Part shown: positions 46,052 to 55,422 of the stretch, in pieces
Position numbering within the stretch: position 1 is the stretch's first letter
Layout of the letters: each line of letters starts with the position of its first letter
Source of the DNA: CAINVV01 sp038323575
GTDB taxonomy: Bacteria; Bacteroidota; Bacteroidia; Bacteroidales; Prolixibacteraceae
DNA: 64,000 nt
Direction: 5' to 3'
Assembly: GCA_038323575.1 (NCBI GenBank)
Contig: JBBQHB010000004.1
Coordinates: 45,882-109,881 of the forward strand
Notes under the pieces: model-generated
Database searches by the model: none
Seen by the model: the letters and a program-made list of their open reading frames with translations, nothing else
Told to the model about the DNA's origin: nothing
Made by a program: the position numbers and the translations under genes

Positions 46052-47316
46052 GACTCTTAGCGAAAACAACCCTCAATTTATTGTCTATTTCCCTGTTTAT
46101 CTATCTTTTCGGGGTGATAGCCTTTTATTATTCTTTGCGCATCCAGGTCGACAGTAATGTCAACAAAGAGATGGAAAAGAGAAAATCCAGTATTGTACGT
46201 CAGATGGAAGAGGCGCATTCCTCGGTCGCCCAGCCTCCGAACCGCAACGAAATGATGTTGGTTAAACCAGTCGAAAAAGCGCAGCTTTTTGACATTTACA
46301 ACGATACGCTGATTTATAACCGGGAAGAGCAGCGGTACCAGCTGTTCAGACAGCTTGGATTCAGCGAAACGGTGAACAACCAGGCCTATGATATACGGAT
46401 TTTTAAATCGCTGGAAGAAACCGATATTCTGATTGTCCGCATTATCGGGACCATGACTGTGCTTGTAATTCTGCTGATTATCACCCTGCTGGTAGTGAAC
46501 CGTTATTCTTCCAGGCTCGTTTGGAGTGTTTTCTATGATACTGTTGGAAAAATAAACCGTTACGACCTCAATACGCACGAGGATTTTGCCCTGCAGGATT
46601 CCGATGTGAAAGAGTTTGCTGATCTGAACCGGGTTTTGACAACCATGACGGAACGGATAAAAAATGATTACCTGAACCTCAAAGAGTATACAGAAAATGC
46701 CTCCCATGAGATCCAAACGCCTCTGGCGATTATTAATTCAAAGCTTGAATTGCTAATCCAATCGGGCGATATGAATGAGAGACAATACAAAGCATTGGCT
46801 GATGCCTATGAGGCATCCATCAGGCTTTCAAAATACAACAGTACCCTGATTCTGCTGGCCAGAATTGAAAACAAACAATTCCCTGAATCCCAAAAGGTAA
46901 GTCCTGAGGCAATTTTTCTGGATTTGCTCGAAAACCTGGATGATCTGATCATTGACAAAAAGCTTGAGGTTATTAAGCATATTGTACCGGAAATTACTTG
47001 GCAAATGAATCCTTACCTGGCAGAGATGTTGATTGTCAACCTGGTTAAAAACGCGGTAAGGCACAATGTCAAAAGAGGGAAACTGATCATTGAGGTGAAT
47101 AAGGAATTTATACAGGTATCTAATACCGGTCCGAATCTGCCGGTGGATGAAAATTTACTTTTCAAGCGGTTTCACAAATCTTCTGCTTCACCTGAATCAT
47201 TGGGTTTGGGACTCTCCATTGTCCAAAAAATCTGCACACTTTACAACTTTGATGTGAGCTACAAGTTCGTCGAAGGATTGCATTGTTTGACCGTCGGAAT
47301 TAAAAAATATGCTTGA
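46048..47316 (+). CDS. HisKA-type sensor histidine kinase
   Basis: 422 residues from a TTG that overlaps the regulator stop. Two transmembrane helices (~8-28 and ~130-150) frame a ~100-residue periplasmic sensor domain. HisKA phospho-acceptor His lies in ENASHEIQTPLAIINSKLELL, the N box in LIVNLVKNAVRHN, and the G box in LGLGLSIVQKICTLY. The sensor part has no recognisable fold. It partners the OmpR-type regulator just upstream. Confidence 0.92.
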   Translation: MRLLAKTTLNLLSISLFIYLFGVIAFYYSLRIQVDSNVNKEMEKRKSSIVRQMEEAHSSVAQPPNRNEMMLVKPVEKAQLFDIYNDTLIYNREEQRYQLFRQLGFSETVNNQAYDIRIFKSLEETDILIVRIIGTMTVLVILLIITLLVVNRYSSRLVWSVFYDTVGKINRYDLNTHEDFALQDSDVKEFADLNRVLTTMTERIKNDYLNLKEYTENASHEIQTPLAIINSKLELLIQSGDMNERQYKALADAYEASIRLSKYNSTLILLARIENKQFPESQKVSPEAIFLDLLENLDDLIIDKKLEVIKHIVPEITWQMNPYLAEMLIVNLVKNAVRHNVKRGKLIIEVNKEFIQVSNTGPNLPVDENLLFKRFHKSSASPESLGLGLSIVQKICTLYNFDVSYKFVEGLHCLTVGIKKYA

Positions 47317-47643
47317 ACGAGTTTAAATAATGAAACTGCCGTAATTTTGATTTAATCCAGATAGTTAGATTCATTGATTTTACCAGACCGGGGAAATTGG
47401 ATAATATCAGGTTTTGTATCAACGAAAATGCACTCTAAGTATCAATATATCAACCAGGTAATCTGACTGAAAAATCGCAGGACTCAATATCTTACCTTTT
47501 CCAAATTAAGTTGCCGGAACGGTATCTGCTTAACTCCTGAAATGCTTTCTACATAAGGTCGCCGTCACAGTAGTCCAACTTCAGATTTACTACAGAATCT
47601 GTTTCTAATATCGCTTCTGAAAACTTATTAGAGGCATTACAAC
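47317..47643. other. 327-bp leader/spacer upstream of hemA
   Basis: No gene or strong hairpin was seen. TAATTTTG at 47342-47349 matches the Bacteroidota -7 consensus, with a weak upstream TTTA. If this is the heme-operon promoter, the transcript would carry a ~290-nt leader, long enough for regulation. TACCTTTT around 47490-47500 is a weaker alternative. Confidence 0.35.
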
Positions 47644-48894
47644 ATGATTGGATTACTCGGATTGAACCACAAGTCGGCACCTATTGAAGTGAGAGAACGC
47701 TTTGTCTTTTGTGAAGAAGACATCAGGCGCTTTGTTGCTTTGCTCAAGTTGAACGGATTATCCGGGGCAGTTGTTTTGTCAACCTGCAACAGGACAGAAA
47801 TCTACTATGAGATGAATGAATTGTTGGTTCAACTGAGCGCTTCAGACATTGAAAATCTGCTTTTTACCTACCGGAAATCGGATAAGGGAATTAGAAAATA
47901 TTTCTATCACAAAGAAAATGAGGCTGTTGCCAACCACCTTTTTCATGTTGGTTCAGGATTGGATTCAATGGCTTTGGGAGAGTACCAAATTGTAGGTCAG
48001 ATCAAAACAGCCGTACAAATCAGCAAAACGAACAAACTGATCAGTTGCGGGCTCGGCAAACTCTTCGACGACGCATTAAAAGCAGGCAAACAAGTCAGAA
48101 CCGAAACAGCACTGAACAAGGGCGCCGTTTCTATTAGCTACGCGGGAGTTGAACTTGCTTCCAAAAAACTGCATCATTTGAGTACGCATCCGGTGTTACT
48201 GGTCGGAGCCGGCCAAACAAGCGAACTGACACTTCACAACCTGATCAAAAAATCCTGTTCTCTTTTTACCATCGTTAACCGCACAAGGGAGAAAGCAGAA
48301 GAATTGGCAGAAAAATACCATGCGAAAGTTGCAGATATTGAACAGTTGGATGAACTTTTATTGGTCAATGACATCATAATCACCTCAACTTCCTCCAAAA
48401 AGCCAATCTTTACTGCTGAAATGGTGAAACAAGCAATCAGCAGACGTGAAGGCAAACCTTTGTTTTTCATTGATCTTTCAGTACCCAGAAACGTTGCCGT
48501 GGAAGTCGGGGAACTGGAGCATGTTCATGTTTATGACATTGACGCCCTGAACCTTGTCATTGAAAACAATCTCGAAAAGAGAAAAGGCGAAATTTTCATG
48601 GCCGAACAAATGATTGCCGAATCTGTTGCTGAATTTATGAAATGGTTCAATATAAGGGCGTTGGCTCCAACATTCAAAACAATTTCCAGCAGTTTTCAGG
48701 AAGCAAGCAGGAACGTCCTGGATGGACTCATCAAAAACCGCGAAGAACAAGCGTACGAAAAAGCACTTGAATACGGTGATCTTATTACCAAGAAACTGAT
48801 AGGCATGATGATAGAAAACATCAAGTCGGTAACTGACAACGGCTGCAACAGGGAGTATATTTCAGTCGTCAACCAATTATTTGCACAGAATTAA
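47644..48894 (+). CDS. hemA: Glutamyl-tRNA reductase
   Basis: 416 residues. It reduces Glu-tRNA(Glu) to glutamate-1-semialdehyde, the first step of the C5 heme route. The catalytic Cys48 lies in VLSTCNRTEIYY. Other landmarks are LFHVGSGLDSMALGEYQIVGQ, GAVSISYAGVELA, the NADPH-binding VLLVGAGQTSEL and FIDLSVPRNV. The C-terminal dimerisation helix is present. It opens a tightly packed operon, with the next gene starting 3 bp after its stop. Confidence 0.95.
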   Translation: MIGLLGLNHKSAPIEVRERFVFCEEDIRRFVALLKLNGLSGAVVLSTCNRTEIYYEMNELLVQLSASDIENLLFTYRKSDKGIRKYFYHKENEAVANHLFHVGSGLDSMALGEYQIVGQIKTAVQISKTNKLISCGLGKLFDDALKAGKQVRTETALNKGAVSISYAGVELASKKLHHLSTHPVLLVGAGQTSELTLHNLIKKSCSLFTIVNRTREKAEELAEKYHAKVADIEQLDELLLVNDIIITSTSSKKPIFTAEMVKQAISRREGKPLFFIDLSVPRNVAVEVGELEHVHVYDIDALNLVIENNLEKRKGEIFMAEQMIAESVAEFMKWFNIRALAPTFKTISSSFQEASRNVLDGLIKNREEQAYEKALEYGDLITKKLIGMMIENIKSVTDNGCNREYISVVNQLFAQN

Positions 48895-48896
48895 GC

Positions 48897-50609
48897 ATGG
48901 AGCAAACCATCCGAATTGGAACCAGGGGGAGCCAACTGGCACTCTACCAGGCCAATGTTGTAAAAGAAGAACTCGAATCCAAATATCCTGAATACCATTT
49001 CCAGATTGTGGTAATCAAAACAAAAGGAGACAAAATACTGGATGTACCGCTTTCCAAAATAGGAGACAAAGGCCTGTTTACCAAAGAGCTGGAAGTAGCC
49101 ATGTTCGACAATGAGATCGACATGGCTGTTCATAGTTTAAAGGACCTGCCTACCCGTTTCCCGGAAGGAGTCGAACTGGGAGCGGTGCTTAAGCGGGGTG
49201 AAGTGCGGGATGCCATGATCAGCACCTCCAAAAAAACGCTGAAGGATCTCACTGCTGAAGATGTCATTGCCACATCCAGCCTGAGACGCAAAGCACAGCT
49301 GCTCAGGATCAACAAAAATTTTAAAATTGTTGAAATTCGTGGAAATGTCAATACCCGTATCCGGAAGATGGAGGAGGGCTTTTGCACGGTAATGGTCATG
49401 GCGGGTGCCGGTTTGCAAAGATTGGGCATGGACGAATATATTTCCGAATTGATCGGTCCTGAACTGATGATTCCTGCCTGCAGCCAGGGTGCAATAGCCA
49501 TTGAGATCCGTGAAAATGATCCTGTGATTGCTGCCATAGTCGGAGCAATTAACCACCAGGATACCCTGATAGCTACTGATGCAGAACGTGCTTTTTTGCG
49601 TACCCTTGAAGGCGGATGCCAGATTCCGGTAGGAAGTTACAGTCGGATCAATAATGGCACATTTGAACTTACCGGGTTTATTTCAAGTATCAACGGTGAA
49701 GAATTTTTAGCGGAAAAAATAGAAGGCACTGTTGACAAGGCTGTTGAATTGGCTGTTCAGTTGGCTGAAAGCCTTCTGGGCAAAGGCGGTAGGGAAATTC
49801 TGAAAGAGATCCGCCTCGAAGATCCGCTCGCGATCAAAAAAGTTCTTCCGTTGGCGGATAAAGTCTTTATTTCCACCCGTCCTCCGGAAACCGGGGATAC
49901 TTTGCCTGATCTACTTACTGCAGAGGGTGCAACAGTGCTTTCGTTGCCGATGATTGAGATCAAACCCTCAGTTTTGAAACAGGATGGGAAAGCAATAATC
50001 AAGCAACTGGGCAGTTACGATTGGTTGTTTTTTACCAGCAGAAACGGCGTTGTTCATTTCTTTAAACTTCTCATCGACCTTACCGGAGGCTCAGAATTGC
50101 CTTCGACCCTCAAAGTTGCGGTTGTTGGCTCAAAAACTGCCTCCGAGCTCGAATATTACGGCTATTCTCCTGCCTATAGCGGGCGAAAACACGGTTCTGC
50201 TGAAATGGCTGCGGAATTTCAGCTGATTCATCAACCTAAGAACCGGAAGATCCTTTTGTCTTTGGGTGATCTGGCCGATGATACCTTGAAAAGCCAATTC
50301 GAAGCTGATAATCAGGTCGACAGGATTGATGTATATGAGACATGCAAACCTCAACACGTAGATCCAATGGTGATCAAACGGATTTCTGACGGGCTCTACG
50401 ATCTGATCCTGTTTACCAGTCCGTCCACTTTCAACCATTTTGCCTCACTGGTTGACATAAGCCTGTTGGGGCAACTGAAAATTGCCAGCATAGGGTCTAC
50501 CACCTCAAAGGCGATTCTGGAGGCTGTATATGAACCGCTGCTGACAGCAAATATGTCAAATGCAGAAGGACTTACAGCGTCCATCATTAAATATTTTCAA
50601 CAATACTAA
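48897..50609 (+). CDS. hemC: Fused hydroxymethylbilane synthase / uroporphyrinogen-III synthase (HemC-HemD)
   Basis: 570 residues, nearly twice a normal HemC. The N-terminal ~305 residues are HemC: IRIGTRGSQLALYQAN, KGLFTKELEVAMFDNEIDMAVHSLKDLPT, SSLRRKAQL, and the dipyrromethane-cofactor Cys241 in LEGGCQIPVGSYS. The C-terminal ~260 residues are HemD: VFISTRPPETGDTL, YDWLFFTSRNGVVHFF, VAVVGSKTASELEYYGY, and ILFTSPSTFNHF. The fusion channels the unstable linear tetrapyrrole from one active site to the next. No separate hemD is needed in this cluster. Confidence 0.95.
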   Translation: MEQTIRIGTRGSQLALYQANVVKEELESKYPEYHFQIVVIKTKGDKILDVPLSKIGDKGLFTKELEVAMFDNEIDMAVHSLKDLPTRFPEGVELGAVLKRGEVRDAMISTSKKTLKDLTAEDVIATSSLRRKAQLLRINKNFKIVEIRGNVNTRIRKMEEGFCTVMVMAGAGLQRLGMDEYISELIGPELMIPACSQGAIAIEIRENDPVIAAIVGAINHQDTLIATDAERAFLRTLEGGCQIPVGSYSRINNGTFELTGFISSINGEEFLAEKIEGTVDKAVELAVQLAESLLGKGGREILKEIRLEDPLAIKKVLPLADKVFISTRPPETGDTLPDLLTAEGATVLSLPMIEIKPSVLKQDGKAIIKQLGSYDWLFFTSRNGVVHFFKLLIDLTGGSELPSTLKVAVVGSKTASELEYYGYSPAYSGRKHGSAEMAAEFQLIHQPKNRKILLSLGDLADDTLKSQFEADNQVDRIDVYETCKPQHVDPMVIKRISDGLYDLILFTSPSTFNHFASLVDISLLGQLKIASIGSTTSKAILEAVYEPLLTANMSNAEGLTASIIKYFQQY

Positions 50610-50619
50610 GAAAAATACC

Positions 50620-51600
50620 ATGAGATTTCCAGTTACCAGATTAAGAAGATTGAGATACAACAAGGTTTTAAGAGAGATGGTTACCGAAACAAAACTATCA
50701 GCCGATGATTTTGTAATGCCGCTGTTTGTCTGCTCGGGAACAAAAGTAAACAACCCCATCAGCTCTATGCCTGGTAATTCGCAGCTTTCTGTCGACCTGT
50801 TGGTTGAAGAATGCAAAAACATCGTTGCGGCAGGTGTAAAATCGGTGCTGCTTTTCGGTATTCCTCCTGTCAAAGATGAGGACGGAAGTGTAGCCTGTGC
50901 GCACAACGGCATTGTACAGCAAGCAATCCGGGCCCTCAAAAAAGAACCTTTAACCTGCGATTTGTTTGTAATCGCGGATGTCTGCAATTGCGAATACACG
51001 GTACATGGTCATTGCGGTACCATTGTTGACGGTGATGTTGAAAACGACCTTACCCTTGTAACATTGGCCAGACAATCTGTTTCGCTGGCTGAAGCCGGTG
51101 CAGACATGATTGCTCCGAGCGACATGATGGATGGTCGGGTAGGCGTTATCCGCGAACAACTGGATGCCAACGGATTCTACAAAATACCTATTATGGCCTA
51201 TTCAGCAAAATATGCTTCAGGTTTTTACGGTCCTTTCAGGGAAGCAGCCGAAAGTGCGCCTAAATTCGGCAACCGTGCAACCTACCAGATGAATCCCGCC
51301 AATACGGACGAAGCAATTCGGGAAGTTGAGCTGGATATCGCTGAAGGTGCTGATATAGTCATGGTTAAACCGGCCCTGAGTTACCTCGATGTAATTCATA
51401 GGGTCAAAAATGAATTTGGAATGCCGGTGGCAGCCTACAATGTGAGCGGCGAATTCTCCATGGTGAAAGCAGCTGCAGCCAACGGCTGGATCGACGGGCC
51501 CAGGGTGATGATGGAAATCCTTACCTCAATTAAACGGGCAGGGGCGGATATTATTATTACCTACCATGCTGTTGAAGCAGCAAGAATATTGAAAGGATAA
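50620..51600 (+). CDS. hemB: Delta-aminolevulinic acid dehydratase (porphobilinogen synthase)
   Basis: 326 residues from MRFPVTRLRRLR. A longer frame reaching back into hemCD is not preferred. The zinc-type metal site is present: DVCNCEYTVHGHCG holds the three Cys. The Schiff-base lysines lie in IMAYSAKYASGFYGPF and VMVKPALSYLDV. SDMMDGRVGVIR and the C-terminal GADIIITYHAVEAA are standard. It follows hemCD by 10 bp. Confidence 0.95.
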   Translation: MRFPVTRLRRLRYNKVLREMVTETKLSADDFVMPLFVCSGTKVNNPISSMPGNSQLSVDLLVEECKNIVAAGVKSVLLFGIPPVKDEDGSVACAHNGIVQQAIRALKKEPLTCDLFVIADVCNCEYTVHGHCGTIVDGDVENDLTLVTLARQSVSLAEAGADMIAPSDMMDGRVGVIREQLDANGFYKIPIMAYSAKYASGFYGPFREAAESAPKFGNRATYQMNPANTDEAIREVELDIAEGADIVMVKPALSYLDVIHRVKNEFGMPVAAYNVSGEFSMVKAAAANGWIDGPRVMMEILTSIKRAGADIIITYHAVEAARILKG

Positions 51601-51607
51601 ATACATC

Positions 51608-52906
51608 ATGCAATTCAATCATAGCATAGCTGCCTTCGAAAGGGCACAAAAAAGCATCCCCGGCGGGGTGAATTCACCGGTAAGGGCCTTCAAAAGTGTC
51701 GGAATGAATCCCGTGTTCGTCAAAAAAGCCAAAGGAGCGACAATTACGGATCTGGATGGAAACGAGTACATTGATTGTCTTTCTTCCTGGGGCCCAATGC
51801 TCTTTGGCCATGCGCACGAACGGATTTTAACTGCCATCGGCGAAGCCGCCAAAAAAGGCACCAGTTTCGGCGCTCCTTCCGAATACGAGACAACAATGGC
51901 GGAATTGATCATCAAAATGGTTCCATCTGTCGAAATGGTAAGAATGGTCAGTTCGGGCACAGAAGCAACCATGAGCGCCATCCGGCTTGCCCGCGGCTAT
52001 ACCGGACGGGAAGCATTTGTCAAATTTGCAGGCAACTACCACGGCCATGGCGACAGTTTCCTGATTAAAGCAGGATCCGGAGCAATGACGCTGGGCATTC
52101 CAAACAGTCCGGGCATCACGAAAGGTACCGCAAAGGATACCCTGATGGCAGAATACAACAACCTGTCATCCGTTGAGGCACTCTTCCACGAAATGGGCAA
52201 CGAGATTGCCGCGGTAATACTCGAACCCGTTGCCGGAAACATGGGTGTGGTTGTTCCGACCAAAGAATTTTTGCAGGGATTGCGGGATCTTACCACCAAA
52301 TACGGCGCACTGCTGATCTTTGATGAGGTAATTACAGGTTTCAGGCTTGCCAAAGGTGGTGCGCAGGAATATTTCGGCATCATGCCCGATCTCACTACCC
52401 TGGGCAAAATCATAGGAGGCGGACTCCCGGTAGGAGCATACGGCGGCAGCAAAAAGATAATGAAGATGATGTCACCTGTGGGTCCGGTTTACCAGGCAGG
52501 TACCTTATCAGGAAATCCGCTGGCCATGGCTGCGGGTATTGCCATGCTGACGATGATTGATGAGACGGCAGACCTCTATCCGGAAATGGAACGCAAAGCA
52601 GCAAGACTTGAAGAAGGTATCCTTAAAAACCTGGAGGAAACCGGCGTTAAAGGAGTAATCAACCGGGTGGGTTCTATGATGACCCTCTTCTTTACAGATT
52701 TAAAACTGGTAACCAATCTGGATGAGGCAATGACCGCAGATACAGCAAAGTATGCCGGCTATTTTAAACTATCGCTTGAGAGCGGCATATATCTTGCTCC
52801 GTCGCAATTCGAGTGTCTCTTTGTTTCTTATGCCCATTCAGATAAAGATATTGATACGATGATTGCCGCCAACCTACAGGCATTGAAACAAATGAAAAAA
52901 TTATGA
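51608..52906 (+). CDS. hemL: Glutamate-1-semialdehyde 2,1-aminomutase
   Basis: 432 residues. This PLP-dependent aminomutase makes 5-aminolevulinate from glutamate-1-semialdehyde, completing the C5 route with HemA. Landmarks are KSIPGGVNSPVRAFKSVG, SSWGPMLFGHAH, RMVSSGTEATMSAIRLARG, NYHGHGDSFL, LIFDEVITGFR, and the PLP Lys in TTLGKIIGGGLPVGAYGG. The length is normal. It overlaps hemE by 4 bp (ATGA). Confidence 0.96.
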   Translation: MQFNHSIAAFERAQKSIPGGVNSPVRAFKSVGMNPVFVKKAKGATITDLDGNEYIDCLSSWGPMLFGHAHERILTAIGEAAKKGTSFGAPSEYETTMAELIIKMVPSVEMVRMVSSGTEATMSAIRLARGYTGREAFVKFAGNYHGHGDSFLIKAGSGAMTLGIPNSPGITKGTAKDTLMAEYNNLSSVEALFHEMGNEIAAVILEPVAGNMGVVVPTKEFLQGLRDLTTKYGALLIFDEVITGFRLAKGGAQEYFGIMPDLTTLGKIIGGGLPVGAYGGSKKIMKMMSPVGPVYQAGTLSGNPLAMAAGIAMLTMIDETADLYPEMERKAARLEEGILKNLEETGVKGVINRVGSMMTLFFTDLKLVTNLDEAMTADTAKYAGYFKLSLESGIYLAPSQFECLFVSYAHSDKDIDTMIAANLQALKQMKKL

Positions 52907-53937
52907 CCAATTCGATATTCTTAAATACAATCAACGGGGAAAAGACAAGCCGGCCGCCGGTATGGTTTATGCGTCAGGCAGGCCGCGTGTTGCCCAATTA
53001 CCTCAAACTCCGGGAGAAGCACAGCTTTACTGAATTGATGCATTCACCACAATTGGCAGCCGAAGTAACACTGATGCCGGTCTACGATTTGGGTGTCGAC
53101 GCCGCAATTCTCTTCTCCGATATCCTGGTTATTCCCGCAGCGCTGGGTATGAACCTGAATTTCACCGACGCAGGACCGAAATTTGATGTTGCCCTGAAGG
53201 AGCTTGAAGATCCTTCCGCAGTCCTGAAAGCGGATGCATCCAAGCTGAATTATATCTACGATGCCATCGACGAGATCATCCGCACCAAACCTGCAGATAT
53301 CCCATTGATCGGTTTTTGCGGAGCGCCTTTCACCACCCTCTGTTACATGGTCCAGGGACTAAGTTCCAACCATACTTTTCCGGAAGCGGTGGCCTTGTTG
53401 TACCGCGACAGGAAGATGACACACAAACTGTTGTCGGCTATCACTGAACTCTCCGTGGAATATGCCCGCAGCCAGGTAAAACACGGTGTCTCTGCTTTCC
53501 AGATCTTTGAGACACATGCCGGTCTGATACCAGCTGACCTCTACCAGGAGGTGATGATGCCTTATGTCAGGAAGATAGCGCAGGCTGTCAGGGCAGAGGG
53601 TTGTCCGGTGATTTTTTTACCGAAAGGACTCGGCTACGGAATTAAACACATACAACCTGAAGATGCCGATTTTTTAAGCATCGACTGGCAGATACCGATC
53701 GAAGAGGCCAGGTCATTGGTTCATCCGGAGATCGGCCTTCAGGGCAACCTGGATCCCAGGCTGCTCTTTGCCGGCAAAGATTCGATTGTAGAAACACTCG
53801 AAAAATATGTAGGATTCGGCTCCCGAGAACAAAAGTGGATTTTCAACCTGGGACATGGCTTTATGCCGGGAATTCCGTTCGAAAATGCAAAACTTGTGGT
53901 CGACTGGATCAAGGAAACAAATTGGAAAAGAGGTTAA
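52903..53937 (+). CDS. hemE: Uroporphyrinogen decarboxylase
   Basis: 344 residues. It decarboxylates the four acetate side chains of uroporphyrinogen III to give coproporphyrinogen III. Signature blocks are PPVWFMRQAGRVLPNY, ILFSDILVIPAALGM, LIGFCGAPFTTLCYMVQG, and the C-terminal FNLGHGFMPGIPFEN. The start overlaps the hemL stop by 4 bp, and hemN begins 4 bp after its own stop. Confidence 0.95.
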   Translation: MTNSIFLNTINGEKTSRPPVWFMRQAGRVLPNYLKLREKHSFTELMHSPQLAAEVTLMPVYDLGVDAAILFSDILVIPAALGMNLNFTDAGPKFDVALKELEDPSAVLKADASKLNYIYDAIDEIIRTKPADIPLIGFCGAPFTTLCYMVQGLSSNHTFPEAVALLYRDRKMTHKLLSAITELSVEYARSQVKHGVSAFQIFETHAGLIPADLYQEVMMPYVRKIAQAVRAEGCPVIFLPKGLGYGIKHIQPEDADFLSIDWQIPIEEARSLVHPEIGLQGNLDPRLLFAGKDSIVETLEKYVGFGSREQKWIFNLGHGFMPGIPFENAKLVVDWIKETNWKRG

Positions 53938-53941
53938 TACA

Positions 53942-55318
53942 ATGGATGTAAGCAGCGAATTCCTTCATAAATACAATGTCTCGGGACCAAGGTACACCAG
54001 TTACCCGCCTGCCAATTTTTTCAACCAGGGCTTTACCACTTCGGATTATATCCGGGAGCTGAGCGCCTCCAACCACCAAAAGCCGGAGAATATCTCGCTT
54101 TACGTTCACATTCCGTTTTGCCCGCAGCGCTGCCATTTTTGCGGCTGTTCTACTGTGATAGCACAAAGGAAACTCGTGGTAGAAAGGTACATCCAGGCAC
54201 TTAAAACCGAGATGAAGCAGGTAGCATTATTGCTGGACAATTCCCGGAAAGTTACCCAGATCCACTGGGGTGGTGGGACTCCCAATTCAATTTCCATGAA
54301 ATACATCCGGGAAATCATGGACTGGATCCGTCTTCACTTTGCTTTGAACGAAGATGCCGAGATTGCCATGGAATGCAGTCCTGCCTACCTGGATTACAGC
54401 CACATCGACCAACTCACTGAGATGGGCTTTAACCGGATCAGCCTGGGTATCCAGGATTTCAGGGAGGATGTATTGAAAGTTGTGAACCGGGAGGCCCCGA
54501 GACATCCGGTAAAGGATATAGTTGATTACCTCAGAGCCAAAGGATTCAGGGGCATCAACCTCGATTTTATCTACGGTCTTCCGATGCAGACCCTAGAAAG
54601 CTTCCGTAAAACGATTCAGCAGGCCATTGACATTCGCCCCGACCGCATTGTGACCTTTTCGTATGCCCATGTTCCGTGGGTCAAAGAGGCACAAAAACAG
54701 CTGGAGACAATCGGTTTACCCGACGCAAACGACAAAATGAACATGTTTCTTCAGGCTGCGGCTCAGCTGAGTGAAGCCGGCTATTGTCCGATCGGCATTG
54801 ACCACTTCACCCTGCCGGACGATGATCTGACCAAAGCATTCAAAAACAAACAATTGCACCGTAATTTCCAGGGTTATTGTACCCGTGAAACTACCGGACA
54901 GGTTTATGCCTTTGGATCTTCATCGATCACCCAGTTGTCGGGTGCCTATGCACAAAATTTCAAAGAGATCACCAAATATATAGATGCTGTTGAAGCCACC
55001 GGTTTTGCGATTGAAAGGGGTTATGGGCTGAATAATGAGGAGCAGCTGGTCAGGTCGGTAATCAACCGCATCATGTGCAACGGTCTGCTTAACCTGGATG
55101 AGGTTGCCCTGGAGTTTGGCTTAACCGTGCAGGAGGTAAAATTGCTGGTGGCATTTGATCCTGCAAAATTCGAATCCTATATTTCAGACGGGTTAATGCA
55201 GCTTGACGGAAATGAAATTCGCCTTTCAGACAAAGGTTTTTTGTGTGCCAGAAACATCGCCATGGCGTTGGATCCGGCCCTGAAAACCGGAGAGGGGATT
55301 TATTCAAAAACTGTGTAA
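53942..55318 (+). CDS. hemN: Oxygen-independent coproporphyrinogen-III oxidase (radical SAM)
   Basis: 458 residues from MDVSSEFL. A longer frame starting within hemE is rejected. The radical-SAM cluster Cys residues lie in YVHIPFCPQRCHFCGC (CxxxCxxC plus the extra Cys of true HemN). IHWGGGTPNSIS, GIQDFREDVLKVVNR and LDFIYGLPMQT follow. The C-terminal HemN domain (YGLNNEEQLVRSVINRIMCNG) is present, which separates it from HemW. It works without oxygen, in contrast to the FAD-type HemY later in the operon. Confidence 0.94.
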   Translation: MDVSSEFLHKYNVSGPRYTSYPPANFFNQGFTTSDYIRELSASNHQKPENISLYVHIPFCPQRCHFCGCSTVIAQRKLVVERYIQALKTEMKQVALLLDNSRKVTQIHWGGGTPNSISMKYIREIMDWIRLHFALNEDAEIAMECSPAYLDYSHIDQLTEMGFNRISLGIQDFREDVLKVVNREAPRHPVKDIVDYLRAKGFRGINLDFIYGLPMQTLESFRKTIQQAIDIRPDRIVTFSYAHVPWVKEAQKQLETIGLPDANDKMNMFLQAAAQLSEAGYCPIGIDHFTLPDDDLTKAFKNKQLHRNFQGYCTRETTGQVYAFGSSSITQLSGAYAQNFKEITKYIDAVEATGFAIERGYGLNNEEQLVRSVINRIMCNGLLNLDEVALEFGLTVQEVKLLVAFDPAKFESYISDGLMQLDGNEIRLSDKGFLCARNIAMALDPALKTGEGIYSKTV

Positions 55319-55332
55319 GTTTGATTTTATTT

Positions 55333-55396
55333 TCACCACAATAGGCACATAGAACACATTTAGAATCTATTGTGTACTATGTGCCTACTGTGGTGA
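55333..55396. repeat. 26-bp near-perfect inverted repeat between hemN and hemH
   Basis: The left arm 55333-55358 and right arm 55371-55396 match at 24 of 26 positions in inverted orientation, with a 12-nt loop. The arms contain TAGGCACATAG. The hairpin starts 14 bp after the hemN stop and ends 26 bp before the hemH ATG. It could lower expression of hemH-hemY relative to hemA-hemN, or simply be a mobile palindrome. The AATCCAAAATCGAAAATC word follows it. Confidence 0.75.
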
Positions 55397-55422
55397 TTAA
55401 TCCAAAATCGAAAATCAAAATT

